Positions 16,502-23,578 of a stretch of DNA of 32,838 bases are shown here, one piece after another. Origin of the DNA: an uncultured cyanobacterium (GTDB lineage Bacteria > Cyanobacteriota > Cyanobacteriia > CAKZMO01); assembly GCA_937128595.1 (NCBI GenBank), contig CAKZMO010000310.1, forward strand, positions 1-32,838. Reading direction: 5' to 3'. Within the stretch, counting starts at the first letter, position 1, and each line of letters opens with the position of its first letter. Position numbers and translations under genes: made by a program. A model generated the notes under the pieces. That model worked only from the letters and a program-made list of their open reading frames with translations. It was not told where the DNA came from and searched no databases.

Positions 16502-19500
16502 CTACTCGCTTCCAGGACCAGGTTCAACCGGGACGATACCATCTTCTACTGTTCGCACACCTGAACCTCCAAAAGGCTCTGGCGTGCCCGTCCAAGTAAA
16601 GTCGCTCAGTCGGAAGGTTAATGATCCCGTTTCTCTGTCAGGGTTGAAGCTCAACACAATACCATAGGTACGGCGACTGTATTCAAGGAAGAAGCTGTTA
16701 TCGAACTCTTCATCCTCACCGATGCTGATAGAGGTGCGGAACCCCGCCCGCAGAGGGCCGTAAATTTGAGCAGTGGCTCCGCCTGACACCACTTCTCGAT
16801 CATTTTCGCGGTCAAAATTAAACGGTGATTCGCTGCCTTCCGTACTCCGCTCATAGGAAAGATTGAAGCCAAAGTAATCTAAAAACGGGCGCGAAAAGTT
16901 GCCAAACTGTCCTAAGAGAGTAACCTTTCCCGTCAAGATAGGCTGTGCATCGCCGCTGCTATAAAAGCTTGCAACCCCCTGAATGCTTGGAATGACACCA
17001 ATGAAAGGAACAACAGGAGCAGGCGTATACTTCAATCCTTCATCAGGCGTAGCGGGTAATACGTTGCCAATCCACAAGAAGTAGAACCGTTCGAGTTCAG
17101 CTGCCACCTGATATCGGGTCAAACTCGTTCGCACATTCTCTAGGGGAGGCGGCGGCAACAAGTCCTCTCGCCGTTCGAGAGCAACATTGGCATTAATCCT
17201 CTGAATTGCCGCTTGATAGGTCAGTTCTAGACCTCGTGTGTCAGGTGTGCCTGTGAGCTGAATGGTAGGAGAGGTGAACACTAAGCCAAAGGTTCGTTGT
17301 ACGGTCTGAAAACCAAGAGTGCCGTTGAACAGGCGATCGCGATAGCTATATTCAGCCGTGAGCGTGTGATACTGAGGCTGGCGGCTTCCGCGATGGAGAA
17401 TGGGCAACACTCCCCGCTGTAAGCGAGCACTTCCTCTGCCTTCATCGTCAAAATCGGCCAAATCTAAACTGGTCATCTCAAGCCGTCCTTCAAAAGAAGT
17501 GAGAGCATCGACGTCCACGTCTAGGCTTGCCACTAAACCAAAAGAATCCGGATCAAACAATCCGCCTTCATTGTCGTCTTGGTCAGGGCTTGCTGTTTCA
17601 TCGTCGGTATCGCTACCTAAGGCACGCTGAATAAAATATTGAGGACGAACAGAAAGGACTGCGAACGGAGTGACGATGGGTTCAAACGTGCGCTCGATGT
17701 AGAGTCCTCCCCGATCTTCACGGTCAAAGCCAAACTGGACAATGCCCTGGTCGCGCTGAGTATCGTCGAATACAAATCGTCGCCGGAATAGCGGCAGAGA
17801 AAAGCCTTGGTCGAAAACAAGACGGGGGTTGCTTGCAATCAGTTCGCTGCGAGTAGGCGACAGTCGTCGAAAAGTTGCGCGATTGGTTCGAATTTCCAAC
17901 TCAGGTGGAGAAAACGGGTCATTCGTAATTCGTACATTGGTCGCTTCCCAACCCTGCGAATTGAAATCAATGTTGTCGGCTTCAAAACGAATTTGTCGAA
18001 TATTTCCTGAGGCACCCCCTCCCTCAATCCCGCTAGAACCGCTGCCGATGCCGATGGTGAGTGACCCGGTAGTTGTAGCAGTTTCGATAGGAGGCTGCTC
18101 TGCTGAAAGTTGACCACTTAGAGGCTGCGGTGCGACTCGATTCCCCGTATCAGTACGCGTCACTTCCGTGTCAACACCGATTTGAGGAATAAAAACTTCG
18201 CCTCGCGCCCCACTCACGATGCCGTCTTCATTCACTAGACTGTACTCAATGCGATCGCCTCGCAAGACCTGTTGGCCCCGTCTCAGCACTACATTTTCCT
18301 GAGCCACAGCAATCTTGTTGGGCAGGTTGACCTCTACTCGCTCTGCTGTTAACACAACACCCCGCACCAGCATCTCTACATTGCCTTCAGCGATAAAAAC
18401 TCGGCGGATCGTGTCGTATGTCTGACGATCAGACGTCAACTCTAAAACGTCACCGGGAGCAATATCGATCGGAGTACCTGAGGGGCCGGGTGCGGGTGGC
18501 TCTAGTAGCGAACCATCGATTGGATCGAGTTCTGGATTAACGTCAGGCGCTTCAGGATCAATGTTTGGCTCAGCCAGGTCATCAACGGAGGTATCTGGCT
18601 CGGCCAAGTCGTCGATTTCGTCAATAATGTCGTCAGTGTCTTGCGGAGTTTCTTCTGGCTCATCCACAGGAATCACCAAAATTGGCGCGCTTTCAGGAAC
18701 GACACCCTCTTCCGGTTCTGGAATGGTTGGAAACGCGTCAGGACTGTCCCCATCAGGGACGTCTTGGCTTTCCTCATCCCTTTCCTCGACCCACTCTTGA
18801 GCCAGATTATAAAGGGCTGAAAACGTTTCTCCCAGAGGCTCAATGAGCTGAGCCGAGGCCAAATCCATATCTTGTTGGATTGATTCGTAATACTGCACTG
18901 CTGCAGCTTCTAACTCCTCGGCATCCGCTGCGGATGGGAGTTGTAATTCTGACGGCTGTTGAGTCGGTCCGATAGCCGTTAGCTGTTCTTCTGAACTTGA
19001 GACAGCTTGGGGTGAATTACGTTGAGAAACGTTGTTTGGAGTCGGGTCTGAAGCTGTAGGAGGTGAGTGGTAAAGCGGCGATGGCCGATAAGAGTCTTCC
19101 TCTGCTATTTCTGAGTTCTCTTGGGGCCAAACAGAAATTCTTCCCCCCAACGCGGAGGCTTGAGTGGCGGAGGCATTGTCCGTGGCGGAGGATAGGCTTT
19201 CTGTTTGACGAACTGTTTCCAACTGAACCGAGCGCGCCCGGAATCCTTCTAACCCTTCTGCAAGAAGCTGGTCGACATTGAGGGGAGGAATGCCCGTGGT
19301 TGTCGAAGCTGGATGGGATTGGGAATCGTCAGAAAGCAATAGAACCGATGGGTCAGAACCAGAAGAGACGGATTCCTCAGAAGCGACTCTAACCAGGGAT
19401 ACTGGTGAATCAGGAGCAGATGAGTTCAGAGTGGTCGAGGTCAGCCGTTGCTGGGATGCGATCGCCCCTTCTTCTAGCAATCGATCAACATTGAGCAGGA

Positions 19501-20089
19501 CACTAGTCGATTGTTCCGTGACGTTCTCTTCCGAGACTGTGTCTTCGGAGACTGATCCTCCAACTCTTTCAACATTAGAAGACTCGCGGGAAGTCCCAGA
19601 GGCGATCGCGCGGTGCGGGTTTGCTCGAACGGTATTGCCAGAGAGACCACTCTCGTGCGGGTAGAAACTGACGGAAGTGACGTCAGCCTCCATAATTTCA
19701 TTAGCTGAGGTCGAAAATTCTGGAGAAAAATTTTCAGGTGGTGTCGGGTCGAGAGTGACTAGGGTTGAAAATGAACTCTGAGCCGAACTCGATGTTGATA
19801 GCGGAGTGTTAGCACCGGAATCACGGGTCGAGACTCCGCCCACATGAGAATGCTGTTCTTGAGAAGAATGCGGCAGCGAGGCACGAGCCTCATCCGCAGA
19901 CGTTGCTGGCTCCGAAAGCAAAGAGTTCTCAGACAGTGTAGATTCTGAAGCAGATTTTGAAACTGCCCCTGATCCTACATTTCCACCATGCGACTGAGCC
20001 CCAAGTTCATTCTCTGATGCTGGAATAGAGTCAGATGGAATCGTTTCGACAAGAGGCGGGGGCGGGGGCGGCAAAACCGGATAGGGCAT
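16502..20089 (-). CDS. lptD: LptD/OstA-like outer-membrane protein (DUF3769) with long N-terminal extension
   Basis: The protein has about 1195 residues in three parts. The first 540 or so residues are low-complexity, rich in Ser, Thr, Glu and Pro, beginning with a polyproline stretch, containing a repeated LNVDxLLxEG motif (near 200 and 270) and a strongly acidic stretch near 430-540. An OstA/LptA-like segment follows (about 547-640; SDRQTYDTIRRVFIAEGNVE). The C-terminal 500 residues are a beta-barrel-like domain with alternating aromatic strands, matching what I recall as DUF3769, the cyanobacterial LptD counterpart. LptD inserts lipopolysaccharide into the outer membrane. No classic signal peptide is visible, and the extension makes it longer than I expect for the family. 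A GTG at 20101 is an alternative start. It is followed 18 bp later by the GT39 gene. Confidence 0.85.
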   Translation of the reverse strand: MPYPVLPPPPPPLVETIPSDSIPASENELGAQSHGGNVGSGAVSKSASESTLSENSLLSEPATSADEARASLPHSSQEQHSHVGGVSTRDSGANTPLSTSSSAQSSFSTLVTLDPTPPENFSPEFSTSANEIMEADVTSVSFYPHESGLSGNTVRANPHRAIASGTSRESSNVERVGGSVSEDTVSEENVTEQSTSVLLNVDRLLEEGAIASQQRLTSTTLNSSAPDSPVSLVRVASEESVSSGSDPSVLLLSDDSQSHPASTTTGIPPLNVDQLLAEGLEGFRARSVQLETVRQTESLSSATDNASATQASALGGRISVWPQENSEIAEEDSYRPSPLYHSPPTASDPTPNNVSQRNSPQAVSSSEEQLTAIGPTQQPSELQLPSAADAEELEAAAVQYYESIQQDMDLASAQLIEPLGETFSALYNLAQEWVEERDEESQDVPDGDSPDAFPTIPEPEEGVVPESAPILVIPVDEPEETPQDTDDIIDEIDDLAEPDTSVDDLAEPNIDPEAPDVNPELDPIDGSLLEPPAPGPSGTPIDIAPGDVLELTSDRQTYDTIRRVFIAEGNVEMLVRGVVLTAERVEVNLPNKIAVAQENVVLRRGQQVLRGDRIEYSLVNEDGIVSGARGEVFIPQIGVDTEVTRTDTGNRVAPQPLSGQLSAEQPPIETATTTGSLTIGIGSGSSGIEGGGASGNIRQIRFEADNIDFNSQGWEATNVRITNDPFSPPELEIRTNRATFRRLSPTRSELIASNPRLVFDQGFSLPLFRRRFVFDDTQRDQGIVQFGFDREDRGGLYIERTFEPIVTPFAVLSVRPQYFIQRALGSDTDDETASPDQDDNEGGLFDPDSFGLVASLDVDVDALTSFEGRLEMTSLDLADFDDEGRGSARLQRGVLPILHRGSRQPQYHTLTAEYSYRDRLFNGTLGFQTVQRTFGLVFTSPTIQLTGTPDTRGLELTYQAAIQRINANVALERREDLLPPPPLENVRTSLTRYQVAAELERFYFLWIGNVLPATPDEGLKYTPAPVVPFIGVIPSIQGVASFYSSGDAQPILTGKVTLLGQFGNFSRPFLDYFGFNLSYERSTEGSESPFNFDRENDREVVSGGATAQIYGPLRAGFRTSISIGEDEEFDNSFFLEYSRRTYGIVLSFNPDRETGSLTFRLSDFTWTGTPEPFGGSGVRTVEDGIVPVEPGPGSE

Positions 20090-20175
20090 ACTCAAAAACA
20101 CTCACACCACTGCGGACAGCTTTATATTCTACGCTGCTGTTGATGAGTCGATGCCAAAGGCTGACTCAAATTCCT

Positions 20176-20203
20176 AAAAAAACCCCCTTCAACAGGGGTT
20201 TAA
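20176..20203 (-). terminator. intrinsic terminator downstream of psbI
   Basis: Read on the minus strand, AAACCCC and GGGGTTT form a 7-bp stem with an 8-base loop, followed at once by a run of T (complement of 20176-20182). It sits 38 bp after the psbI stop and about 90 bp before the LptD-like start, so psbI transcription should end here. Confidence 0.85.
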
Positions 20204-20240
20204 GAAATTCAGTCCAAGGGCTGCAAATTGACTCAGAGAC

Positions 20241-20357
20241 TTAATCAAAATCCCGTTTGTTGGGGTTCCGAGCCGGATCGTTTGAGAGAAATCCAAAAAC
20301 GAAAAGCCCAACAAAAAAGAAAACGACGATATAAACCGCAATTTTTAGGGTCAACAT
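20241..20357 (-). CDS. psbI: photosystem II reaction center protein I
   Basis: This 38-residue ORF (ATG at 20357, TAA at 20241-20243) translates as [20 protein letters not shown] followed by [18 protein letters not shown]. That is the unmistakable PsbI sequence: one membrane helix (about 6-22), then the conserved FGFLSNDP and a charged stromal/cytoplasmic tail. PsbI binds near the D1 protein in the photosystem II reaction centre and helps assembly and stability. The length equals the family norm. A weak GGA lies 6-8 bases before the ATG. The gene lies between csaB (stop 54 bp upstream) and the LptD-like gene, all on the minus strand, and has its own terminator, so it is probably transcribed mostly on its own. 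Confidence 0.97.
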   Translation of the reverse strand: MLTLKIAVYIVVFFFVGLFVFGFLSNDPARNPNKRDFD

Positions 20358-20387
20358 AATATTCCGGTTGAAAATTTAGCTTTACTT

Positions 20388-20393
20388 ATCATA
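20388..20393 (-). promoter_or_regulatory. possible -10 element for psbI
   Basis: On the minus strand the sequence reads TATGAT, close to the sigma-70 consensus, about 30 bp upstream of the psbI ATG in the short gap after csaB. No good -35 hexamer is seen at the usual distance. Confidence 0.35.
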
Positions 20394-20411
20394 CCGAAAT
20401 GCGTCTCGTTT

Positions 20412-21455
20412 TCATGGACAGTCCAGATGCTCAGCTAGTAACTCTTGATGAATCAAGGCGCGATCGGCGATCGCTTGCACCTGTACACTCGAAAGACCGA
20501 CTCCATTCGCATAATGTTCCAGCCAAGTCTGACAAAGGATATTGGGATCTTCGGGCAATGTCTCAACGGCATATCCAGGCAGATCTAGCTCTTGCATAAT
20601 CTGATCCACTTTGGGGTCATAGCTAATTGCAAAACAGCGGCATTCAGCGGATGCAGCCATAATGAGACCGTGAAACCGCATGGCGATCGCCATTTCCACC
20701 CCTTTGAAAACCCCTTTGAGCTGTCGAGGATCGTCTAGACACATAATTTCAGATTGGTCAGACAACGCTGTCTTCAGCGATTTAGCAATGGACAAATCGC
20801 GGCTGGGCTGAAAGGGAATCAGTAAAATATAGGCATCTGTCGCTTTTTGAAACAGCGACAATGCATGGGCAATCTGATTGATACGAGATTCTGTCAATGC
20901 TGGATGGGGGCGTAGAGCCACTGCAACGCGGGGCGCACGAGTATTCCACAACCCTGGAACAGGGGTAGCACCCAGAGCCCAAACGGGGTCAGGAGCTAGA
21001 GCAAACGGCTGCTTCCAGCCAGAAACGAGCCGAGCCGATTTTTCGTCCCGAACGCTCACACCCGTGCAATCAGAAATCACAATGCGCGTGATAGCTTGGG
21101 TAACAGAACGATTGAGCGGCCCAATCCCCTGAGCCCAAGCAATGGTTTTGAGTCCCATGCGCTGTGCAATCCACATCAGTCCCCCGTAGTAGAAAGGGTT
21201 GAGCGCACTTGTGACATCTTGCATGAGGCTGCCTCCGCCCCAAATCAGCGCATCTGATCGGCGTAGTGCATCAACGATCGCGGGAAAAGACTTGCGATCG
21301 CACGCCTCGACCCCATAGCGATCGCGCGTTTGGGACGGATTGCCGGATAGCACGATGGGAGACACCGTTGGCGGCAACATCTGCAACAGGGAAGCCAACA
21401 GGGCTTCGTCCCCGCCATTGCCCATCCCATAATATCCACACAAAACCGCTCGCAT
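20412..21455 (-). CDS. csaB: CsaB-type polysaccharide pyruvyl transferase
   Basis: The 347-residue soluble protein opens with MRAVLCGYYGMGNGGDEALL, typical of the CsaB/WcaK pyruvyl transferase family. Further family motifs are LIWGGGSLMQD (about 71-81), WAQGIGPL and AMRFHGLIMA in the C-terminal half. CsaB moves a pyruvyl group from phosphoenolpyruvate to a cell-wall polysaccharide. In cyanobacteria the pyruvylated glycan is the anchor for SLH-domain outer-membrane proteins, so loss weakens outer-membrane attachment (established for Synechocystis, from memory). The ATG at 21455 fits the conserved start. Divergent from the DUF2499 gene; downstream are psbI and the LptD-like gene, which also concerns the outer membrane. 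Confidence 0.92.
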   Translation of the reverse strand: MRAVLCGYYGMGNGGDEALLASLLQMLPPTVSPIVLSGNPSQTRDRYGVEACDRKSFPAIVDALRRSDALIWGGGSLMQDVTSALNPFYYGGLMWIAQRMGLKTIAWAQGIGPLNRSVTQAITRIVISDCTGVSVRDEKSARLVSGWKQPFALAPDPVWALGATPVPGLWNTRAPRVAVALRPHPALTESRINQIAHALSLFQKATDAYILLIPFQPSRDLSIAKSLKTALSDQSEIMCLDDPRQLKGVFKGVEMAIAMRFHGLIMAASAECRCFAISYDPKVDQIMQELDLPGYAVETLPEDPNILCQTWLEHYANGVGLSSVQVQAIADRALIHQELLAEHLDCP

Positions 21456-21696
21456 AGGATTCGAAGACTCAACTTCTTAGGGTCGTTCATTCCAATTGCC
21501 ATCCATCATGTCCTCATGTGCCGACAAGCTTTGTTGAAGCTGGCCCGCAGCAGAACATATCTCTGGACAATTATGCCTTTACAATAGAGCAAAAAGAGTG
21601 GGCGTTCGGCTACTCAAGGGTATAAAGCCTATGTTGAGTTAGCTTGCTTTTGTAGGTTCGTAATATTCGTAACTGATCTGTAACTGAGGGTTTGCT

Positions 21697-22023
21697 GTGA
21701 ATGCGCTGTCTATTCCAACTTGGATGATCCATATTTCTAGCGTCATCGAGTGGATTGCCGCAATTTGGGTGATCTGGGTTTACGCTGAGGCCGTCAACGT
21801 TTCTGCTTGGAAAGGATTGGCGATCGCCATGCTGCCCTCTCTAGTCAGCGCAATGTGTGCCTGTACCTGGCATTTTTTCGACAATGCTCCTCGCTTGGAA
21901 TGGCTTGTGACGCTACAAGCTGCGATGACTGTTGTTGGCAATACCACACTGTGCATTGCGGGCTGGTGGATTTGGAGAGATGCACGACTGAAAGCTGATG
22001 CGTTGACTAATCTCGATACCTGA
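21697..22023 (+). CDS. DUF2499 (Ycf49-like) membrane protein
   Basis: The 108-residue protein has three to four hydrophobic segments and the family pattern IPTWMIHISSVIEWIAAIW near the start and MCACTWHFFDN in the middle. It belongs to DUF2499, which is found in cyanobacteria and in plastids (Ycf49) and has no settled function. The start is a GTG at 21697 with a good ribosome binding site, GAGGG at 21686-21690 and a 6-base spacer; the ATG at 21701 is out of frame. The DUF3593 gene follows on the same strand, and the two families are often neighbours in cyanobacteria, from memory. Confidence 0.88.
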   Translation: MNALSIPTWMIHISSVIEWIAAIWVIWVYAEAVNVSAWKGLAIAMLPSLVSAMCACTWHFFDNAPRLEWLVTLQAAMTVVGNTTLCIAGWWIWRDARLKADALTNLDT

Positions 22024-22270
22024 GAGTCTCGATGACTGAGAGGACTGAACTGTGACAAGGCTTCAGACGTACCATCGTTGCCATGGAGCATAAGGTTACT
22101 GTTCATCTGCTTCAATATCTACAATTTGCCCTTGACCGCAAGCGACATTTGAAAGCCTATGAATGAGACCCGATTCCTAAACGAAGTCTGAACCTTGATC
22201 GGTCGAGCCTCAAATGACTGAGAGTATTAATGTCTAAGAATTCCCTTCGCTCCCTATTGTCCTGTTGCTT

Positions 22271-22624
22271 ATGCTGGCTTCGCTGCTGTCAAAAGACACC
22301 TTGTTTGCAGTTTCCCTTTTTCCGTATTTAGGATTTCTCTGGTTCATGACCCGCTCAGGGCGTACACCTCGCCTGGCGCTGATAGGGTTTTATGTGCTGC
22401 TGCTATTTGTCGTCATTACAATTCCGGCGGGAATCTATGCTCAGAGAGTCTTTGAGACCTCTTTAGCCAATGTAGATCCTCTCCACGGAGGAGCAGAATT
22501 TTTTCTAACCTTATCGAACGTCTTGGTTGTACTTGGATTTCGCCAAGCCTTAATTAAGACCCGCAAGTCTCAGACTGCTTCTGACACAACAAAGCCGCTG
22601 TCAGAAACAAACGATCTGTCCTGA
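22271..22624 (+). CDS. DUF3593 membrane protein
   Basis: From the ATG at 22271 the protein has 117 residues, with three hydrophobic segments (about 8-25, 32-52 and 77-92) and a polar C-terminal tail. The block SLFPYLGFLWFMTRSGRTP and the later GGAEFFLTLSNVLVVLGFRQ are what I know as DUF3593, a family shared by cyanobacteria and plants. Function unknown; a role at the thylakoid is often assumed. A TTG at 22265 is an alternative start with no better support. The gene lies 247 bp after the DUF2499 gene. Confidence 0.85.
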   Translation: MLASLLSKDTLFAVSLFPYLGFLWFMTRSGRTPRLALIGFYVLLLFVVITIPAGIYAQRVFETSLANVDPLHGGAEFFLTLSNVLVVLGFRQALIKTRKSQTASDTTKPLSETNDLS

Positions 22625-22915
22625 ACCGAATGATTGAATGATCGTGCCGCGATGTGACCCTCACATTCATTCACGTTGCAATATAGGTTAGAAGAAATCT
22701 TATGGGAGAATGAAAACCAAGGGTGTGAAAATCTTGAACCTCAGTTCTATCTCAATATTATTGACAAGTGAAGGCTGAATGACTCTGTTATAGTCTGCGA
22801 ATTTTTGTTACTGCATCACTGAACTTTAAACTTGTGCTTGCATTGCAATTTCGGTAGCTTTTGATTGGCATTTCCAGCAAATCCGCAAATACTCTTGTTA
22901 TCGTTTTGTGAGTAA

Positions 22916-23066
22916 GAGGATGTTTGAAAAGTATTAGACAACACGCTGGAACAAGACTGATCCCCCTAAATCCCCCTTGAGAAGGGGGACTTTGATCCGG
23001 TTCCCCCTTTTTCAAGGGGGGCTAGGGGGGATCTGAAGTAGCATTGACGACTTCTCAAACATCCTC
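22916..23066. mobile_element. 151-bp MITE with terminal inverted repeats and TAA target duplication
   Basis: The left end GAGGATGTTTGAAAAGT (22916-22932) and the right end ACTTCTCAAACATCCTC (23050-23066) are inverted repeats matching at 16 of 17 positions. Both are flanked by TAA (22913-22915 and 23067-23069), a likely target duplication. Inside is a strong palindromic G/C-run region: GATCCCCCTAAATCCCCCTT near 22959-22978 can pair with AAGGGGGGCTAGGGGGGATC near 23014-23033, with smaller internal hairpins. No coding capacity. A 3-bp TNA duplication is typical of some IS5-family groups, so the parent may be such an element (inference). G/C-run hairpins of this type are common in cyanobacterial genomes. 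Confidence 0.85.
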
Positions 23067-23365
23067 TAAAGCATTTCAATAAGGAAGAGGCTCGGACTGC
23101 GCTCAACGCTCTTCCATCCGTAACGTGAGCATACTTCAGTAATACAGGCTTTTTCCAAAATTTACTTGTTCACTTGGACATCGTTATAGCTTATGTCCGT
23201 CTTAGGGATGAAATGGACAAACAATCTTCTCTTTTCAAGGATAAAAGCTACAAGAGAAATATTTTTGTCGATAAGATCTAACAATGAGATGTTGAGTTCA
23301 TGAACTGAATCGTTCACGATTCGTTATTTAGGCGAGAGACTGTTTTGGGATGACATCAAGACTTT

Positions 23366-23411
23366 AGTTCGTTGTTACTCCAGTAAAGAGTTCGTTGTTA
23401 CTCCAGTAAAG
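23366..23411. repeat. 23-bp perfect tandem duplication
   Basis: The unit (starting AGTTCGTTGTTACTCC, ending AGTAAAG) occurs at 23366-23388 and again at 23389-23411 with no mismatch, about 170 bp before the kinase-WD40 start. It could be a duplicated regulatory site or recent slippage. Confidence 0.95.
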
Positions 23412-23578
23412 GTTGATTAAGTCTGTCACTTAGAAGTAATGCTGAAATTTACGTTGTAATTCATATTGAAAAGTTTGACGGAAGCTTTCACTAACTTTTA
23501 GCCAGAATGATTGCCTCAACCTCCCTCTAGGCTGCGTTTCTGCTATTATGTGCCATCTGCCACGTCCTGTAAATCGCC

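Larger units (their letters stand above)
22625..23578. other. 954-bp gene-free stretch with MITE and tandem repeat
   Basis: Both flanking genes are on the plus strand, so this should carry the promoter of the kinase-WD40 gene. It contains a 151-bp MITE (22916-23066), a 23-bp perfect tandem duplication (23366-23411) and short inverted repeats (GGACAT/ATGTCC at 23176-23198; GAATCG/CGATTC at 23307-23322). It is AT-rich outside the MITE. A 75-codon minus-strand frame runs through the MITE and is not a gene. Confidence 0.7.

Noticed and set aside
22083-22166. 27-residue plus-strand ORF (starts MEHKVTVHLLQYLQFALDRK) between the DUF2499 and DUF3593 genes
   Set aside because: Plausible in composition, but it has no ribosome binding site and is too short to support without comparison to relatives.
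22788-23015. 75-codon minus-strand frame through the MITE
   Set aside because: Half of it is MITE sequence; the frame is a by-product of the G/C-run repeats.
23176-23322. Short inverted repeats GGACAT/ATGTCC and GAATCG/CGATTC upstream of the kinase-WD40 gene
   Set aside because: Six-base arms are expected by chance in a stretch of this length, and neither is followed by a T run.
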